Shown piece after piece: positions 11,117 through 19,503 of a DNA stretch of 64,000 bases. The notes beneath the pieces were generated by a model that was given only the letters and a program-made list of their open reading frames with translations, had not been told where the DNA came from and searched no databases. Both the position numbers and the translations under genes were made by a program. Location: NCBI RefSeq assembly GCF_000298235.1, contig NZ_BAHE01000024.1, forward strand, positions 1 through 64,000. The letters are read 5' to 3'. Every line of letters starts with the position of its first letter. Position 1 is the stretch's first letter. The stretch comes from Gordonia namibiensis NBRC 108229. GTDB taxonomy: Bacteria; Actinomycetota; Actinomycetes; Mycobacteriales; Mycobacteriaceae.

Positions 11117-12454
11117 TCAGGCCGGCCGCGCCAATCCCAGGTTGTCCCGAAGCGTCGTCCCTTCGTACTCCGTGCGATGCACGCCCAGCTCCTGCAGCAC
11201 CGGCACCACCTCGTCGACGAAGCGGTCGAGTCCGCCGGGAACGATGTGCGGGACCAGGATGAATCCGTCGGCGACGTCGTTCTGGACGAAGTCGTTGATG
11301 GTGTGCGCGATGGTGTCCGGTGCTCCGACGAAGGACTGACGTCCGGTGACCTCGATGATGAGTTCGCGGGTGGTGAGGTTCTTGGCCTCGGCGAGGTCGC
11401 GCCATTCGCGGGCGGTGGCGACGGGGTCGCGATGCATGCGGACGCTCGCCCGGCCCTTGGCGACGGTGTTCTCACCGGGGACCGGATCCACCTGTGGCAG
11501 TGGACCGTCGGGGTCGTGATCGGAGAGGTCGCGATTCCACAGCTGCTCGAGGAACTTGATCGCCGTCTGCCCGCTCACCTGTTGTAGCCGGACCTCGTGG
11601 GCGAGTTCGGCTGCCTGCGAGTCGGTGTCGCCGACGACGAAGGTCGCGGCGGGCAGCACGAGCAACTCCTCCGGTTCACGCCCATAGGCTGACAGCCGAC
11701 GCTTGACGTCGTTATAGAACGAGCGGCCGGCGTCGTAGGTGGCATGGCGCGAGAAGATCGCGTCGGCAGTGGCAGCCGCGAACTCGCGACCCTCGTCGGA
11801 GTCGCCGGCCTGGAAGATGACCGGTCGGCCCTGTGGCGGTCGCGGTGCGGCGAAGTGCCCGCGGATGTCGAATTGCGGACTCCGGAACTCGAATTCACCG
11901 GCATCATCACGCGCAAGGAACCGGCCGGACTCTTTGTCGGCGACGATGTCGTCGTCGCGCCACGAATCCCACAGCACCGCAGCGGCGTCGAGAAATTCCT
12001 TGGCGCGGGCGTAGCGCTGGTCTTCCGGCAGGTAGCCGCCGCGGCGGAAGTTCTCGCCGGTGAACTCGTCCCACGAGGTCACCACGTTCCAGGCGGCACG
12101 ACCTCCGGACAGGTGGTCGAGAGTCGCGAATTGCCGTGCGACGTCGACGGGTTCGTTGAAGGTGGAGTTGATGGTACCGGTGAGGCCGAGGTGTTCGGTG
12201 ACCGCGGCGAGCGCTGAGAGCACGCTGAACGTGTCGGGGCGGCCGACGACGTCCAGGTCGTAGATCAACCCGTTCTGCTCCCGCAACCGGAGTCCCTCGG
12301 CGAGGAAGAAGAAGTCGAACCTCCCGCGCTCGGCGGTCTGTGCGAGACGGACGAAGGAGTCGAACTCGATCTGACTGCCGGACGCGGGATCGCTCCAGAC
12401 CGTGGTGTTGTTGACGCCGGGGAAGTGGACGGCGAGGTGAACCTGCTTGCTCAT
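11117..12454 (-). CDS. NtaA/SnaA/DszA-family FMN-dependent monooxygenase
   Basis: The 445-residue product is a flavin-dependent luciferase-like enzyme of the NtaA/SnaA/DszA (MoxC) subfamily, which uses externally supplied FMNH2 and O2. Family blocks include RFDFFFLAEGL, NEPVDVARQFATLDHLSGGR, AAWNVVTS and RPVIFQAGDSDEGREFAA. Members attack sulfones, aminopolycarboxylates or heterocycles, and the substrate cannot be read from sequence. It contains one internal Met and no Cys, which suggests expression under sulfur limitation. Its ATG overlaps the stop of the upstream gene (ATGA at 12451-12454), so translation is coupled. The gene ends 10 bp from the tRNA-Gln repeat array. Confidence 0.9.
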   Translation of the reverse strand: MSKQVHLAVHFPGVNNTTVWSDPASGSQIEFDSFVRLAQTAERGRFDFFFLAEGLRLREQNGLIYDLDVVGRPDTFSVLSALAAVTEHLGLTGTINSTFNEPVDVARQFATLDHLSGGRAAWNVVTSWDEFTGENFRRGGYLPEDQRYARAKEFLDAAAVLWDSWRDDDIVADKESGRFLARDDAGEFEFRSPQFDIRGHFAAPRPPQGRPVIFQAGDSDEGREFAAATADAIFSRHATYDAGRSFYNDVKRRLSAYGREPEELLVLPAATFVVGDTDSQAAELAHEVRLQQVSGQTAIKFLEQLWNRDLSDHDPDGPLPQVDPVPGENTVAKGRASVRMHRDPVATAREWRDLAEAKNLTTRELIIEVTGRQSFVGAPDTIAHTINDFVQNDVADGFILVPHIVPGGLDRFVDEVVPVLQELGVHRTEYEGTTLRDNLGLARPA

Positions 12455-13623
12455 GCGACTCCGGCCTTTCCGGTGGTGAAACGGTTGATCGGGCGGGGCA
12501 GGCCGAAGCGGCCGCGGAGGCTGCGACCGTCGTAGGCCTCTCGGAACAGGTTGCGACGCTGCAGTTCCGGCACCACATCCCGGGCGATCGCGTGCAGGTC
12601 GTCGGGCAGGACCGCCGGATGCAGCCGGACCCCGCCGATGCCGTCGACCGACAACCACTGTTCGATCTCGTCGGCCAGGTCCGTCGGGGTTCCGACGACG
12701 GGGACGATGTCGGGTGTGAACGGCGAACCGGCCCACTCGTCGAGCTGTGCGAGTCGTTCACACGCTTCGCGACGAGAGTCGCCGAGGACGACGAACAGAT
12801 CCACCAGCGCGATGGCGGGATCGTCGTTCCTGCGTCCGGCGGCGCGGTGCGCCTCGGTGATTGCGGTGACGGCGCGCGCGGCGTCGTCGACGTCACGAGG
12901 GGCGATGAACCCGAGGTCCGCGACGCGACCGATGACCGGTAGATCGGCGGCATGTGCGGCGGTCGTGGCGATGATCGGCTGCCCCTGGGGCGGGCGCGGC
13001 GTGATCGACGGGCCACGGACGGAGAACTGCGTGCCGCGGAAGTCGATGTAGTACAGCTTGTCCCGGTCGACGAACCGTCCGGTGGTGACGTCACGGATCT
13101 CGGCGTCGTCCTCCCACGAATCCCACAGCAGGCGGAGAACCGTCGCGAAGTCGGACGCCTCATCGGCCAGTTCGGCGAGCACGGCCGGGTCGTCGGGGAA
13201 CCGGCGCCGGCCGAACAGCGCGGCTTCGTCGGGATCGGGCGTCGTGCGCAGTACGACACCGGCGCGGCCTCCGCTGACGAAGTCGAGGGTGGCGACCGCT
13301 TTCGACACGTGGAACGGCTCGGTGTGCGTCGCCGTGGCGGTGGGGAGGAGACCGATGCGCCCGGTCGTCGGTGCGAGCCGGGAGGCCAGCAGCAGCGAAT
13401 CCAGCCGGCCGGCGGCCCGGTCGGTCCGCGGCGGCCCCGGATGCAGTTCGAACGCGTCGGTGAACGTGACCAGATCGAGGAGCCCGGTCTCGGCGACGGC
13501 GATCAGTGACTGCCAATAGGCCGCTGTCGTCAGTTCGCCCGGCCGTGCGCCGGGTGCCCGCCACGAACCGGGATGGGACCCGGTCTGGTCCAGGGCGACT
13601 GCCACGTGCAGGGGGTCGCTCAT
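12451..13623 (-). CDS. Luciferase-like (LLM) flavin-dependent monooxygenase
   Basis: The 390-residue product is a second luciferase-like monooxygenase of the same broad type, with LLDLVTFTDAFELHP, SKAVATLDFVSGGRAG and PRPPQGQPIIATTAAH as the equivalent TIM-barrel blocks. It has no internal Met and a single Cys (REACERL). It is the first gene of a two-gene operon with the NtaA-type enzyme at 11117, sharing an ATGA overlap, and it is divergent from the third monooxygenase at 13804. The ATG at 13623 is preceded by GAGG. The two products may act on successive intermediates or on related substrates, since no flavin reductase is encoded beside them. Confidence 0.88.
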   Translation of the reverse strand: MSDPLHVAVALDQTGSHPGSWRAPGARPGELTTAAYWQSLIAVAETGLLDLVTFTDAFELHPGPPRTDRAAGRLDSLLLASRLAPTTGRIGLLPTATATHTEPFHVSKAVATLDFVSGGRAGVVLRTTPDPDEAALFGRRRFPDDPAVLAELADEASDFATVLRLLWDSWEDDAEIRDVTTGRFVDRDKLYYIDFRGTQFSVRGPSITPRPPQGQPIIATTAAHAADLPVIGRVADLGFIAPRDVDDAARAVTAITEAHRAAGRRNDDPAIALVDLFVVLGDSRREACERLAQLDEWAGSPFTPDIVPVVGTPTDLADEIEQWLSVDGIGGVRLHPAVLPDDLHAIARDVVPELQRRNLFREAYDGRSLRGRFGLPRPINRFTTGKAGVA

Positions 13624-13803
13624 CGGTCCTCCGTCTCGTCGGTGTGCTCGGGCGCGATACAACCCGTCCTCGCCACGAACGCCCCGGTCGACGACGAGGA
13701 TTCCGATGCGATGCCCATCCGATCGGGTTGGGCCAAACCCTTCCGCAGACGGCGATGAGCAGGCTTCCTGGTGGGGTCAGCGTCACGCCACCGGAGGAGC
13801 GTC

Positions 13804-14940
13804 ATGTCATCAGCCGCGGCGATCCCACTGTCGGTGCTGGATCTCGCGCCCGTGGTCGACGGTTCGGACGCACCCACCGCCGTTCGACGCGCGGTGGAAC
13901 TCGCTCGGCACGCCGAACAGCTCGCCTACCGGCGGTTCTGGCTGGCCGAACACCATTTCGTCGAGGTCGCGAGTTCGTCGACGACGACGCTCATCGGCTT
14001 GGTCGCGGCGGCCACGGACACGATCCGGGTCGGGTCGGCGGCGGTGCAGAGCGGACTGCACACGCCGGTCTCGATCGTCGAGGCCTTCGGCACCATCGAC
14101 GCGTTGTACCCGGGTCGCCTCGATCTCGGGCTCGGACGATCGGCACAGCGCCGCGCCGAGGTCACGTCTGGGAGCCGCCCGGTCACCACACCGCAGCCCG
14201 ACCAGGTCGTCGACGGCCTGCTGATCCCGTCGCCGTTCCCGGTGGAGAAGCTCCTCGGATCGCCGCGGGTCGTCGCCGCGTACGAGGCCTCCCAGTTCGA
14301 GGGCGCGCAGCCACCGGACTTCGACGACGCCGTCGGCGACGTGATCTCGTTGCTCGACGGACAGTTCCGCCTCGGTGACGTCGCCCTGACAGCGGTCCCG
14401 GGACGTGGCGCGGATGTGCAGGTCTGGATCTTCGGCAGCAGCAAGGGCCAGAGCGCACAGACCGCCGGCGCACGCGGACTGCCGTTCGTCGCCAACTATC
14501 ACGTCAGCCCCAGCACCGTCCTCGAGGCGGTCGAGGCCTACCGCAGCGCCTTCCGTCCGTCGGCCGCACTCGCCGAACCCTACGTGGTCGTGTCCGCGGA
14601 TGTGGTTGTCGCCGAGGACGATGCGACCGCACGACACCGCGCGTCGACGTACGGGCACTGGGTCCACAGCATCCGCAGCGGTGCGGGTGCCGCCCCGTAT
14701 CTCGACCCCGACACCGCGCCCCCGCTCGACGACGAACAGCGCGCGATCGTCGACGACCGGATACGCACCCAGTTCGTCGGGTCGCCCGACACCGTCGTCG
14801 ACGGGCTGCGCACGTTGGCCCGGGTCACCGAGGCCGACGAACTCCTCGTCACCAGCGTCACCCACGACTTCGACCATCGCCTGCAATCGCACGAACTACT
14901 CGCCCGCGCATGGGATCTGGAAGGTGCATCGCATGACTGA
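13804..14940 (+). CDS. Luciferase-like monooxygenase, sulfur-free composition
   Basis: The 378-residue product is a luciferase-like flavin monooxygenase, recognised from FWLAEHHFVEVASSSTTTLIG, RVGSAAVQSGLHTP and GRLDLGLGRSAQRR, the pattern of the alkanal-monooxygenase-like (YhbW/MsnO8) group. I chose the ATG at 13804 because GGAGGAG lies just upstream. Beyond the initiator Met there is not one Met or Cys in the whole chain, which is striking for this length. It is transcribed away from the other two monooxygenases and its stop overlaps the start of a 60-codon gene. The substrate is unknown; an organosulfur compound is the obvious guess. Confidence 0.87.
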   Translation: MSSAAAIPLSVLDLAPVVDGSDAPTAVRRAVELARHAEQLAYRRFWLAEHHFVEVASSSTTTLIGLVAAATDTIRVGSAAVQSGLHTPVSIVEAFGTIDALYPGRLDLGLGRSAQRRAEVTSGSRPVTTPQPDQVVDGLLIPSPFPVEKLLGSPRVVAAYEASQFEGAQPPDFDDAVGDVISLLDGQFRLGDVALTAVPGRGADVQVWIFGSSKGQSAQTAGARGLPFVANYHVSPSTVLEAVEAYRSAFRPSAALAEPYVVVSADVVVAEDDATARHRASTYGHWVHSIRSGAGAAPYLDPDTAPPLDDEQRAIVDDRIRTQFVGSPDTVVDGLRTLARVTEADELLVTSVTHDFDHRLQSHELLARAWDLEGASHD

Positions 14941-15115
14941 TCACGCCGCCTGGTATGCCGGTGCCTCCCGGGGCAGACTCCGGTACTCGCTCGCCGAGGT
15001 GTTCGGGAACCTCTGGAGCCGGCTCGACGCCGACACCCTCGCCGCGGCAGCCGCGCTACATCCTGAAGCGCCGCGGACGCCGATGCCGCTGAGCGACAAC
15101 CAACCTAGGCGATAG
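14933..15115 (+). CDS. 60-residue protein coupled to the LLM monooxygenase
   Basis: I do not recognise this family. The reading frame starts with ATG inside the end of the monooxygenase gene (8 bp overlap) and encodes 60 residues with a basic-aromatic start (MTDHAAWYAGASRGRLRY), a helix-like middle (SLAEVFGNLWSRLD), an Ala-rich stretch and a basic tail ending NQPRR. Overlapping start and stop codons suggest translational coupling. It could be a small partner of the monooxygenase or the remnant of a longer gene cut off by the repeat-rich region that follows. Confidence 0.5.
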   Translation: MTDHAAWYAGASRGRLRYSLAEVFGNLWSRLDADTLAAAAALHPEAPRTPMPLSDNQPRR

Positions 15116-15294
15116 TGAACCGGGGCCGCTTGTCGTCGGCGGTTGCGTAGTTCGGGCCACCGGCCCTTCGAGGCTCGTCGCTTGCGGTCCTCGCACCTCA
15201 GGGAGCGAAGGGGGCTCGGCGTTGCGCTGCTCGCACCTCAGTACCCGCGGCCGGTGAGCCGGCCGTCGTGAGGGTCGAAAGGGTCCGCTCCCTG

Positions 15295-15425
15295 AGGAGG
15301 CGCCCGGCTCCCGACTGCCGAACCTCAACTCGACCGGCAGACGTCGATCGAAGTCTGCCTGTCGGGTTGACGTCGACCGGTAGTTAGGTGGCGACGGTGT
15401 CTCACCAGGCCTTCGAGGCTCGTCG
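15295..15425 (+). repeat. ~130 bp palindromic repeat, copy A
   Basis: This segment matches 20168-20300 over about 130 bp in the same orientation with few mismatches. At its centre is a 46 bp inverted repeat (15325-15370) around TCGATCGA. The two copies flank the osmoprotectant transporter operon and the VKOR gene. Confidence 0.85.
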
Positions 15426-15443
15426 CTTGCGCTCCTCACACCT

Positions 15444-15517
15444 CAGGCAGCAGAGCTGGGTGCGTCGCGTTCTTTCGGATCAGGCAGCAGAGCTCGGTGC
15501 GTCGCGTTCTTTCGGAT
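15444..15517 (+). repeat. 37 bp tandem duplication
   Basis: Two consecutive 37 bp units (15444-15480 and 15481-15517) differ at one base; each starts CAGGCAGCAGAGCT and ends TTCTTTCGGAT. A partial third unit begins at 15518. The unit is part of the same interspersed intergenic repeat family and looks like a local slippage duplication. Confidence 0.9.
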
Positions 15518-15574
15518 CAGGGAGCGAAAGGGGGCTCGTCGCATGCGCTCTTCGCTCCTCAGGGAGCGAAAGGG

Positions 15575-16543
15575 TTAGGCGATGAACCCCTCGGCCTTCA
15601 GCCAGTCGTAGGCGACGTCGGCGGGGTCCTCACCGTCGATGTCGATGCGGCCGTTGAGTTCCTGCATCACCGCGTCGGTCAGCTTGGCCGACACCGGCGC
15701 CATCAGTTCGGCGATCTCCGGCGCCTCCTCGTTGAGCTTGGTGCTGACGACCACGCATCCGCTGTACGGCAGGAAGAACTTCCGGTCGTCCTCGAGGACG
15801 GTGAGATCGAGGTTCTTGATCCGGCCGTCGGTGGAGTACACCATGCCGAAGTTGCAGGGCTCGCTCTTCGCCGTCGAGGTGTACACGACGCCGGAGTCCA
15901 TGGTGGTCACGTTGTTCTTCGGCACACCGTCGGGCGTGCCGAGCGGCATGTCGTAGGCCTCGAGCATCGGGATCATCCCGTCGGCGCGGCTCAGGAACTC
16001 GTCGTTGATGCAGAACGTCCGCTCGGCCACAGGGAGCTTCGTGATGTCCGTCATGGTCTTGACGTTGAGGCGCTTCGCCGTGGGCGCCGACGCCGCGAAC
16101 GCGTAGGTGTTGTTGAACGACGCCGGCGGCAACCACTCGGCGCCGTTGGCGCGGTCGGCGTCGCGGACCCGCTGCCACAACTCGTTCGGGTCGGAGATGG
16201 TCTCCGTCTCGCCCAGATAGGTCTGCCAGGCGGTGCCGGTGTACTCCCAGAGGATGTCGGCGTCACCGTTGAGCAGCGCCTGCCGTGAGGACATGGAACC
16301 CGGTGCGTTGGTGAGGTCCTCGACCGCCGCACCCGCCGCACCCAAATAGGTCGCGGTGATCTTGCCCAACAGGACGGACTCGGTGAAGTTCTTCGACGTC
16401 ACCCGGATCTTGGTGCCCTCCAGGGGCGTCGACCCGTCGGTCAGGAAGGCCTCACGAAAGGTGCCCGATGAGCTCACCAGCCCGCAGCCGGCGACCACCA
16501 CCATGAGCATCGCCGTGACGACGGCCAGGACGGACTTTCTCAT
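15575..16543 (-). CDS. Osmoprotectant ABC transporter substrate-binding lipoprotein
   Basis: The 322-residue product is an OpuCC/OsmX-type binding protein for quaternary ammonium compounds such as glycine betaine or choline. The N-terminus is a lipoprotein signal peptide ending VVVAGC. The mature part starts the OpuAC-like fold with KIRVTSKNFTESVLLGKI, the family hallmark. The conserved YTGTAWQTYL block and the C-terminal ADVAYDWLKAEGF are present. It is the last gene of a four-gene minus-strand operon (permease, ATPase, permease, binding protein) in which each stop overlaps the next start. Osmotic induction is expected but no operator is proven. Confidence 0.93.
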   Translation of the reverse strand: MRKSVLAVVTAMLMVVVAGCGLVSSSGTFREAFLTDGSTPLEGTKIRVTSKNFTESVLLGKITATYLGAAGAAVEDLTNAPGSMSSRQALLNGDADILWEYTGTAWQTYLGETETISDPNELWQRVRDADRANGAEWLPPASFNNTYAFAASAPTAKRLNVKTMTDITKLPVAERTFCINDEFLSRADGMIPMLEAYDMPLGTPDGVPKNNVTTMDSGVVYTSTAKSEPCNFGMVYSTDGRIKNLDLTVLEDDRKFFLPYSGCVVVSTKLNEEAPEIAELMAPVSAKLTDAVMQELNGRIDIDGEDPADVAYDWLKAEGFIA

Positions 16544-17355
16544 GAGATCCCTCGCGGTGTCGCGGCCAGTTCGACGAGCCGTCCGAGCCAGTCGATCGTC
16601 ATCGCCAGGAGCGCGACCAGGATCGCGCCGGCGACGAGCAGTTTCGGCAAGAACAGGGTGATGCCGGTGGTGATGAGCGTGCCGAGGCTCGTCGCACCGA
16701 TGAACGTGCTCAGGGTCGCGGTACCGACCAGGATGACCAGCGCCGTGCGCACACCGTTCAGGATCACCGGAACGGCGAGCGGCAGCTCGACCTGGAAAAG
16801 CGTTCGCACCGCGGACAATCCGATGCCGCGGGAGGCCTCGACCGTCCGCTGGTCGACCTGGCGCAGGCCGACGATCGTGTTCTGCAGGATCGGCAGCACG
16901 GCGTAGACGACGAGACCGACGACCGCGGTGTTGAAACCGGTGCCGAGCCAGAACGTGAACAACACCAGCAGACCGATGGCGGGGGCCGCCTGCCCGATGT
17001 TGGCGATGTTGACCGCAATCGGGTTGAGCCACTTCAGGGATGGCCGGGTCAAGGCGATTCCGAGCGGGATCGCGATGCACACCACGATCACGGTCGCGGT
17101 GAGAGTGAGCTGGATGTGGTCGAGGATCGTCGATCGTAGGGCCGGCCACGACATCGAGGCGGACTCGGTCTCGGTGAACGTGGTGCGCTGGTACCAGATC
17201 AGGAACCCGACGCCGATCACGATGATCACCAGCGGCTCGAACCAGACGTCGATGGGCACCTTCGCGAACCGGCGTCGGAAACCGTTCCGAGGTGGTTGGA
17301 CCGGGGCCTCTGATGCCGCGGTGACCCGCGCGGACTCGTCGGCGACGGCGGTCAT
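16540..17355 (-). CDS. Osmoprotectant ABC transporter permease (OpuC/ProW type)
   Basis: The 271-residue membrane protein is an OpuCB/OpuCD-like permease. It has an N-terminal ~45-residue cytoplasmic extension, a first membrane segment (PLVIIVIGVGFLIWY), and a core of about five further segments. The cytoplasmic ABC-coupling loop is EASRGIGLSAVRTLFQVELP, carrying the conserved EA-G motif. Its TGA overlaps the ATG of the binding protein gene (ATGA) and its ATG overlaps the stop of the ATPase gene. It pairs with the other permease at 18662-19342 to form a heterodimeric channel. Confidence 0.93.
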   Translation of the reverse strand: MTAVADESARVTAASEAPVQPPRNGFRRRFAKVPIDVWFEPLVIIVIGVGFLIWYQRTTFTETESASMSWPALRSTILDHIQLTLTATVIVVCIAIPLGIALTRPSLKWLNPIAVNIANIGQAAPAIGLLVLFTFWLGTGFNTAVVGLVVYAVLPILQNTIVGLRQVDQRTVEASRGIGLSAVRTLFQVELPLAVPVILNGVRTALVILVGTATLSTFIGATSLGTLITTGITLFLPKLLVAGAILVALLAMTIDWLGRLVELAATPRGIS

Positions 17356-18665
17356 CGCTCGGCGCTCGGTTCGGCGGGGGAGGACTCGTCGTCGGCCGCG
17401 ACGACCGGGGTCTCGGCAGGCGCGGTTCCCTCGGTGTGATCGAGGTAGCCGACGTGGTCGTCGTCGCGGACGTCCGCGAGCTGGCCACGGATCGCCTCCA
17501 TCACCGACGCGATGTTCAGCGCGCCGATGGCCGCGCCGCGTCCGTCGGTGACGAGGACGCCGCCCTGGCTGGTCGCGAGCATCGAGTCGAGCGCGTCGTT
17601 GAGCGTCGACGACTGTGCGACGACGGGCAGCCGCGGGTCGAGGTAGTCCGACACCTCGGGTTTCGCCGCGACCTCGGCGACGCTGGGCCAGGCCCGAGGC
17701 CGGCCGTGATCGTCGACGACGACCAACCAGTCCTCGCCGGCGGCCCGGGCGCGGGCGACGACGCCGCCGGACGATTCCCCGACACGGGCGGTGACCACCT
17801 GCTTGATGTCGACGTCGCGCACGCGGGTGAGGGTCAGATGGGCCAGTGTTGCGCCGGAACCGACGAACTCCTCGACGAACGGGCTGGCGGGGTTGGCGAG
17901 GATCTCCTCCGGCGGGGCGAACTGTTCGATGTGTCCGCCCTCGGAGAGGATCAGGACCTTGTCGCCGAGTTTGGTGGCCTCTTCGAAATCGTGGGTGACG
18001 ATGACGATCGTCTTTCCCAGCTCGTGTTGGATGGCGATGAGCTTGTCCTGCAGGCGGGCTCGTGTGATGGGATCGACGGCACCGAACGGTTCGTCCATCA
18101 GCAGGACGGGCGGATCGGCAGCCAGGGCACGGGCCACGCCGACGCGCTGCTGCTGGCCGCCGGACATGTCCTTGGGCAGGCGGTCGGCGAAGGTCGCGGC
18201 GTCGAGTCCGACCAGGTCCATCAGGTATTCGGTGCGTTCGGCGATGCGTTTCTTGTCCCACTTGAGAATTCGCGGGATGGTGCCGATGTTCTTGCTGACC
18301 GACCAGTGGGGGAAGAGTCCGCCGGACTGGATGACGTAACCGATGGACTGGCGGAGCTTGTCCGGATTCTCCTCGGTCACATCGCGTCCACCGATGTAGA
18401 TGCGACCCTCGGTGGGCTCGATGAGCCGGTTGATCATCTTGAGGGTCGTGGTCTTGCCGCAACCCGACGGGCCGACGAAGGCGACGATGTCGCCGGCGTC
18501 GATCTCGAGGTCGAGTTGTGCGACCGCGGGCTTGGACTGGCCCCGGTAGCGCTTGACGACGCCTTCGAGCCGGATCGATTCGCCGGTGACGACGCGACCG
18601 TTGGCGCCGGAGGTCGGTTGGCCGGTCGATGATTTCGACGACGGGGCGGTGGTGGAGTCGGTCAT
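17352..18665 (-). CDS. Osmoprotectant ABC transporter ATP-binding protein with CBS domains
   Basis: The 437-residue product is an OpuCA/ProV-type ATPase. The Walker A motif GPSGCGKTT, the ABC signature MSGGQQQRVGVARAL and the Walker B LLMDEPFGAVD are intact. The C-terminal third holds two CBS-like modules (VTARVGESSGGVVARARAAG and RLPVVAQSSTLNDALDSML), which in OpuA-type ATPases sense ionic strength. A low-complexity Ser/Thr-rich stretch of about 30 residues precedes the ATPase domain and an acidic tail ends the protein. It is coupled by ATGA overlaps to both neighbouring permease genes. Confidence 0.94.
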   Translation of the reverse strand: MTDSTTAPSSKSSTGQPTSGANGRVVTGESIRLEGVVKRYRGQSKPAVAQLDLEIDAGDIVAFVGPSGCGKTTTLKMINRLIEPTEGRIYIGGRDVTEENPDKLRQSIGYVIQSGGLFPHWSVSKNIGTIPRILKWDKKRIAERTEYLMDLVGLDAATFADRLPKDMSGGQQQRVGVARALAADPPVLLMDEPFGAVDPITRARLQDKLIAIQHELGKTIVIVTHDFEEATKLGDKVLILSEGGHIEQFAPPEEILANPASPFVEEFVGSGATLAHLTLTRVRDVDIKQVVTARVGESSGGVVARARAAGEDWLVVVDDHGRPRAWPSVAEVAAKPEVSDYLDPRLPVVAQSSTLNDALDSMLATSQGGVLVTDGRGAAIGALNIASVMEAIRGQLADVRDDDHVGYLDHTEGTAPAETPVVAADDESSPAEPSAER

Positions 18666-19342
18666 GAGAGTCCCTTGGAGATGGTGAGTCGGCCGAGCAG
18701 AACCAGAAGAGCGTCGAAGACGAGCGCGATGATGACGATGAGAAGTGTTCCGGCGAGCGCTGATTCGAGGGCGTTCGCGCCGCCGAGTCGTGCGAGGCCG
18801 TTGAAGATCAATGATCCCAGGCCGGGGCCGAGGACGTAGGCGACGATCGCCGCGACGCCGACGATCATCTGCGTGGACACCCGGATTCCGGTCAAGATCA
18901 CCGGCCATGCGATCGGTAGTTCGACCGTCAGCAGGATGCGCCAGCGCGAAAGCCCGATGCCGCGGGCGGATTCGACGACCGAGGGCGGCACCGAACGCAA
19001 GCCGACCACCGCGTTGCCGATCACCGGGAGCATCGCGAAGAACGCGAGCATCAGGAACGACGGTGTCACGCCGAGCCCGAACGGGACGATCAGCAGCGCG
19101 AGCAGGGCGAGCGACGGAATCGTCAGCGCCACACGACTGGACGTCAAGGTGAGTGCCGATGCCAGTGGAAGCCGATAGACCAGCGCGGCGACCGCGATGG
19201 CGACGAGGGTGCCGACCAGCACGGTCTGGAAGGACAGCGACGCATGTTGATACGTCAAGAACGTGAGGGAGCGAGCGTTGTCGCCGATGTAATCCCACAA
19301 TTGCACGGTTGTGTTCCCATCCCCTTTTGGTGAATGCGACAT
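18662..19342 (-). CDS. Osmoprotectant ABC transporter permease (first gene of operon)
   Basis: The 226-residue permease is the shorter partner of the OpuC-type transporter, with five or six membrane segments and the coupling loop ESARGIGLSRWRILLTVELP. It opens the operon and its stop overlaps the ATPase start. The start codon is uncertain: ATG 19342 gives MSHSPKGDGNTTVQLW, but a GTG twelve codons later (VQLWDYI) is better placed behind an AAGGGG sequence and resembles the usual family N-terminus. The function is import of compatible solutes across the cytoplasmic membrane. Confidence 0.9.
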   Translation of the reverse strand: MSHSPKGDGNTTVQLWDYIGDNARSLTFLTYQHASLSFQTVLVGTLVAIAVAALVYRLPLASALTLTSSRVALTIPSLALLALLIVPFGLGVTPSFLMLAFFAMLPVIGNAVVGLRSVPPSVVESARGIGLSRWRILLTVELPIAWPVILTGIRVSTQMIVGVAAIVAYVLGPGLGSLIFNGLARLGGANALESALAGTLLIVIIALVFDALLVLLGRLTISKGLS

Positions 19343-19364
19343 TACGCATCTGCGTGGGCCGGTG

Positions 19365-19378
19365 CCGACATTTGTCGG
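19365..19378. promoter_or_regulatory. Short palindrome in the osmoprotectant/VKOR divergent region
   Basis: CCGACATTTGTCGG is an inverted repeat (6 bp arms, 2-nt centre) 23 bp upstream of the transporter operon start, between divergent genes. It could be an operator or part of a leader hairpin. No regulator is encoded next to it. Confidence 0.3.
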
Positions 19379-19503
19379 ATCACGCGTGCCTTTACCCTCA
19401 CCGTGAGCGGATAACCCTCCACTGGTTGCGGGCGGTCACAATCGGCACGATTCCGTGCACGCCGAAGGTCGGTGACCACGTCGGACGGTGTCATCCTGGA
19501 TGG

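Larger units (their letters stand above)
15116..15574. repeat. Repeat-rich intergenic region (459 bp) with no gene
   Basis: The region holds several short interspersed elements and no convincing gene. These are a CCCTTCG...CGAAGGG-bounded element with core GCACCTCAGGGAGCG at about 15164-15212, an inverted partner at about 15270-15300, the first copy of the ~130 bp palindromic repeat (15295-15425), a 37 bp tandem duplication (15444-15517) and a last CTCAGGGAGCGAAAGGG element ending at 15575. The core GCACCTCAGGGAGC also occurs at 4-17 of the window. It separates convergent genes and probably also terminates both transcripts. Confidence 0.7.

Noticed and set aside
11117-13623. A dszABC dibenzothiophene desulfurisation operon
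   Set aside because: The two genes are luciferase-like monooxygenases, but no DszB desulfinase or DszC is beside them, so only the general family is claimed. The same applies to the gene at 61814-63295.
10987-15115. A prophage or integrated element still present at tRNA-Gln
   Set aside because: No integrase, excisionase, phage or plasmid gene lies downstream; only the tRNA-end repeats hint at past integration.
15400-15575. CRISPR array
   Set aside because: The 37 bp units are directly abutting with no unique spacers, there are only two and a part, and no cas genes are present.
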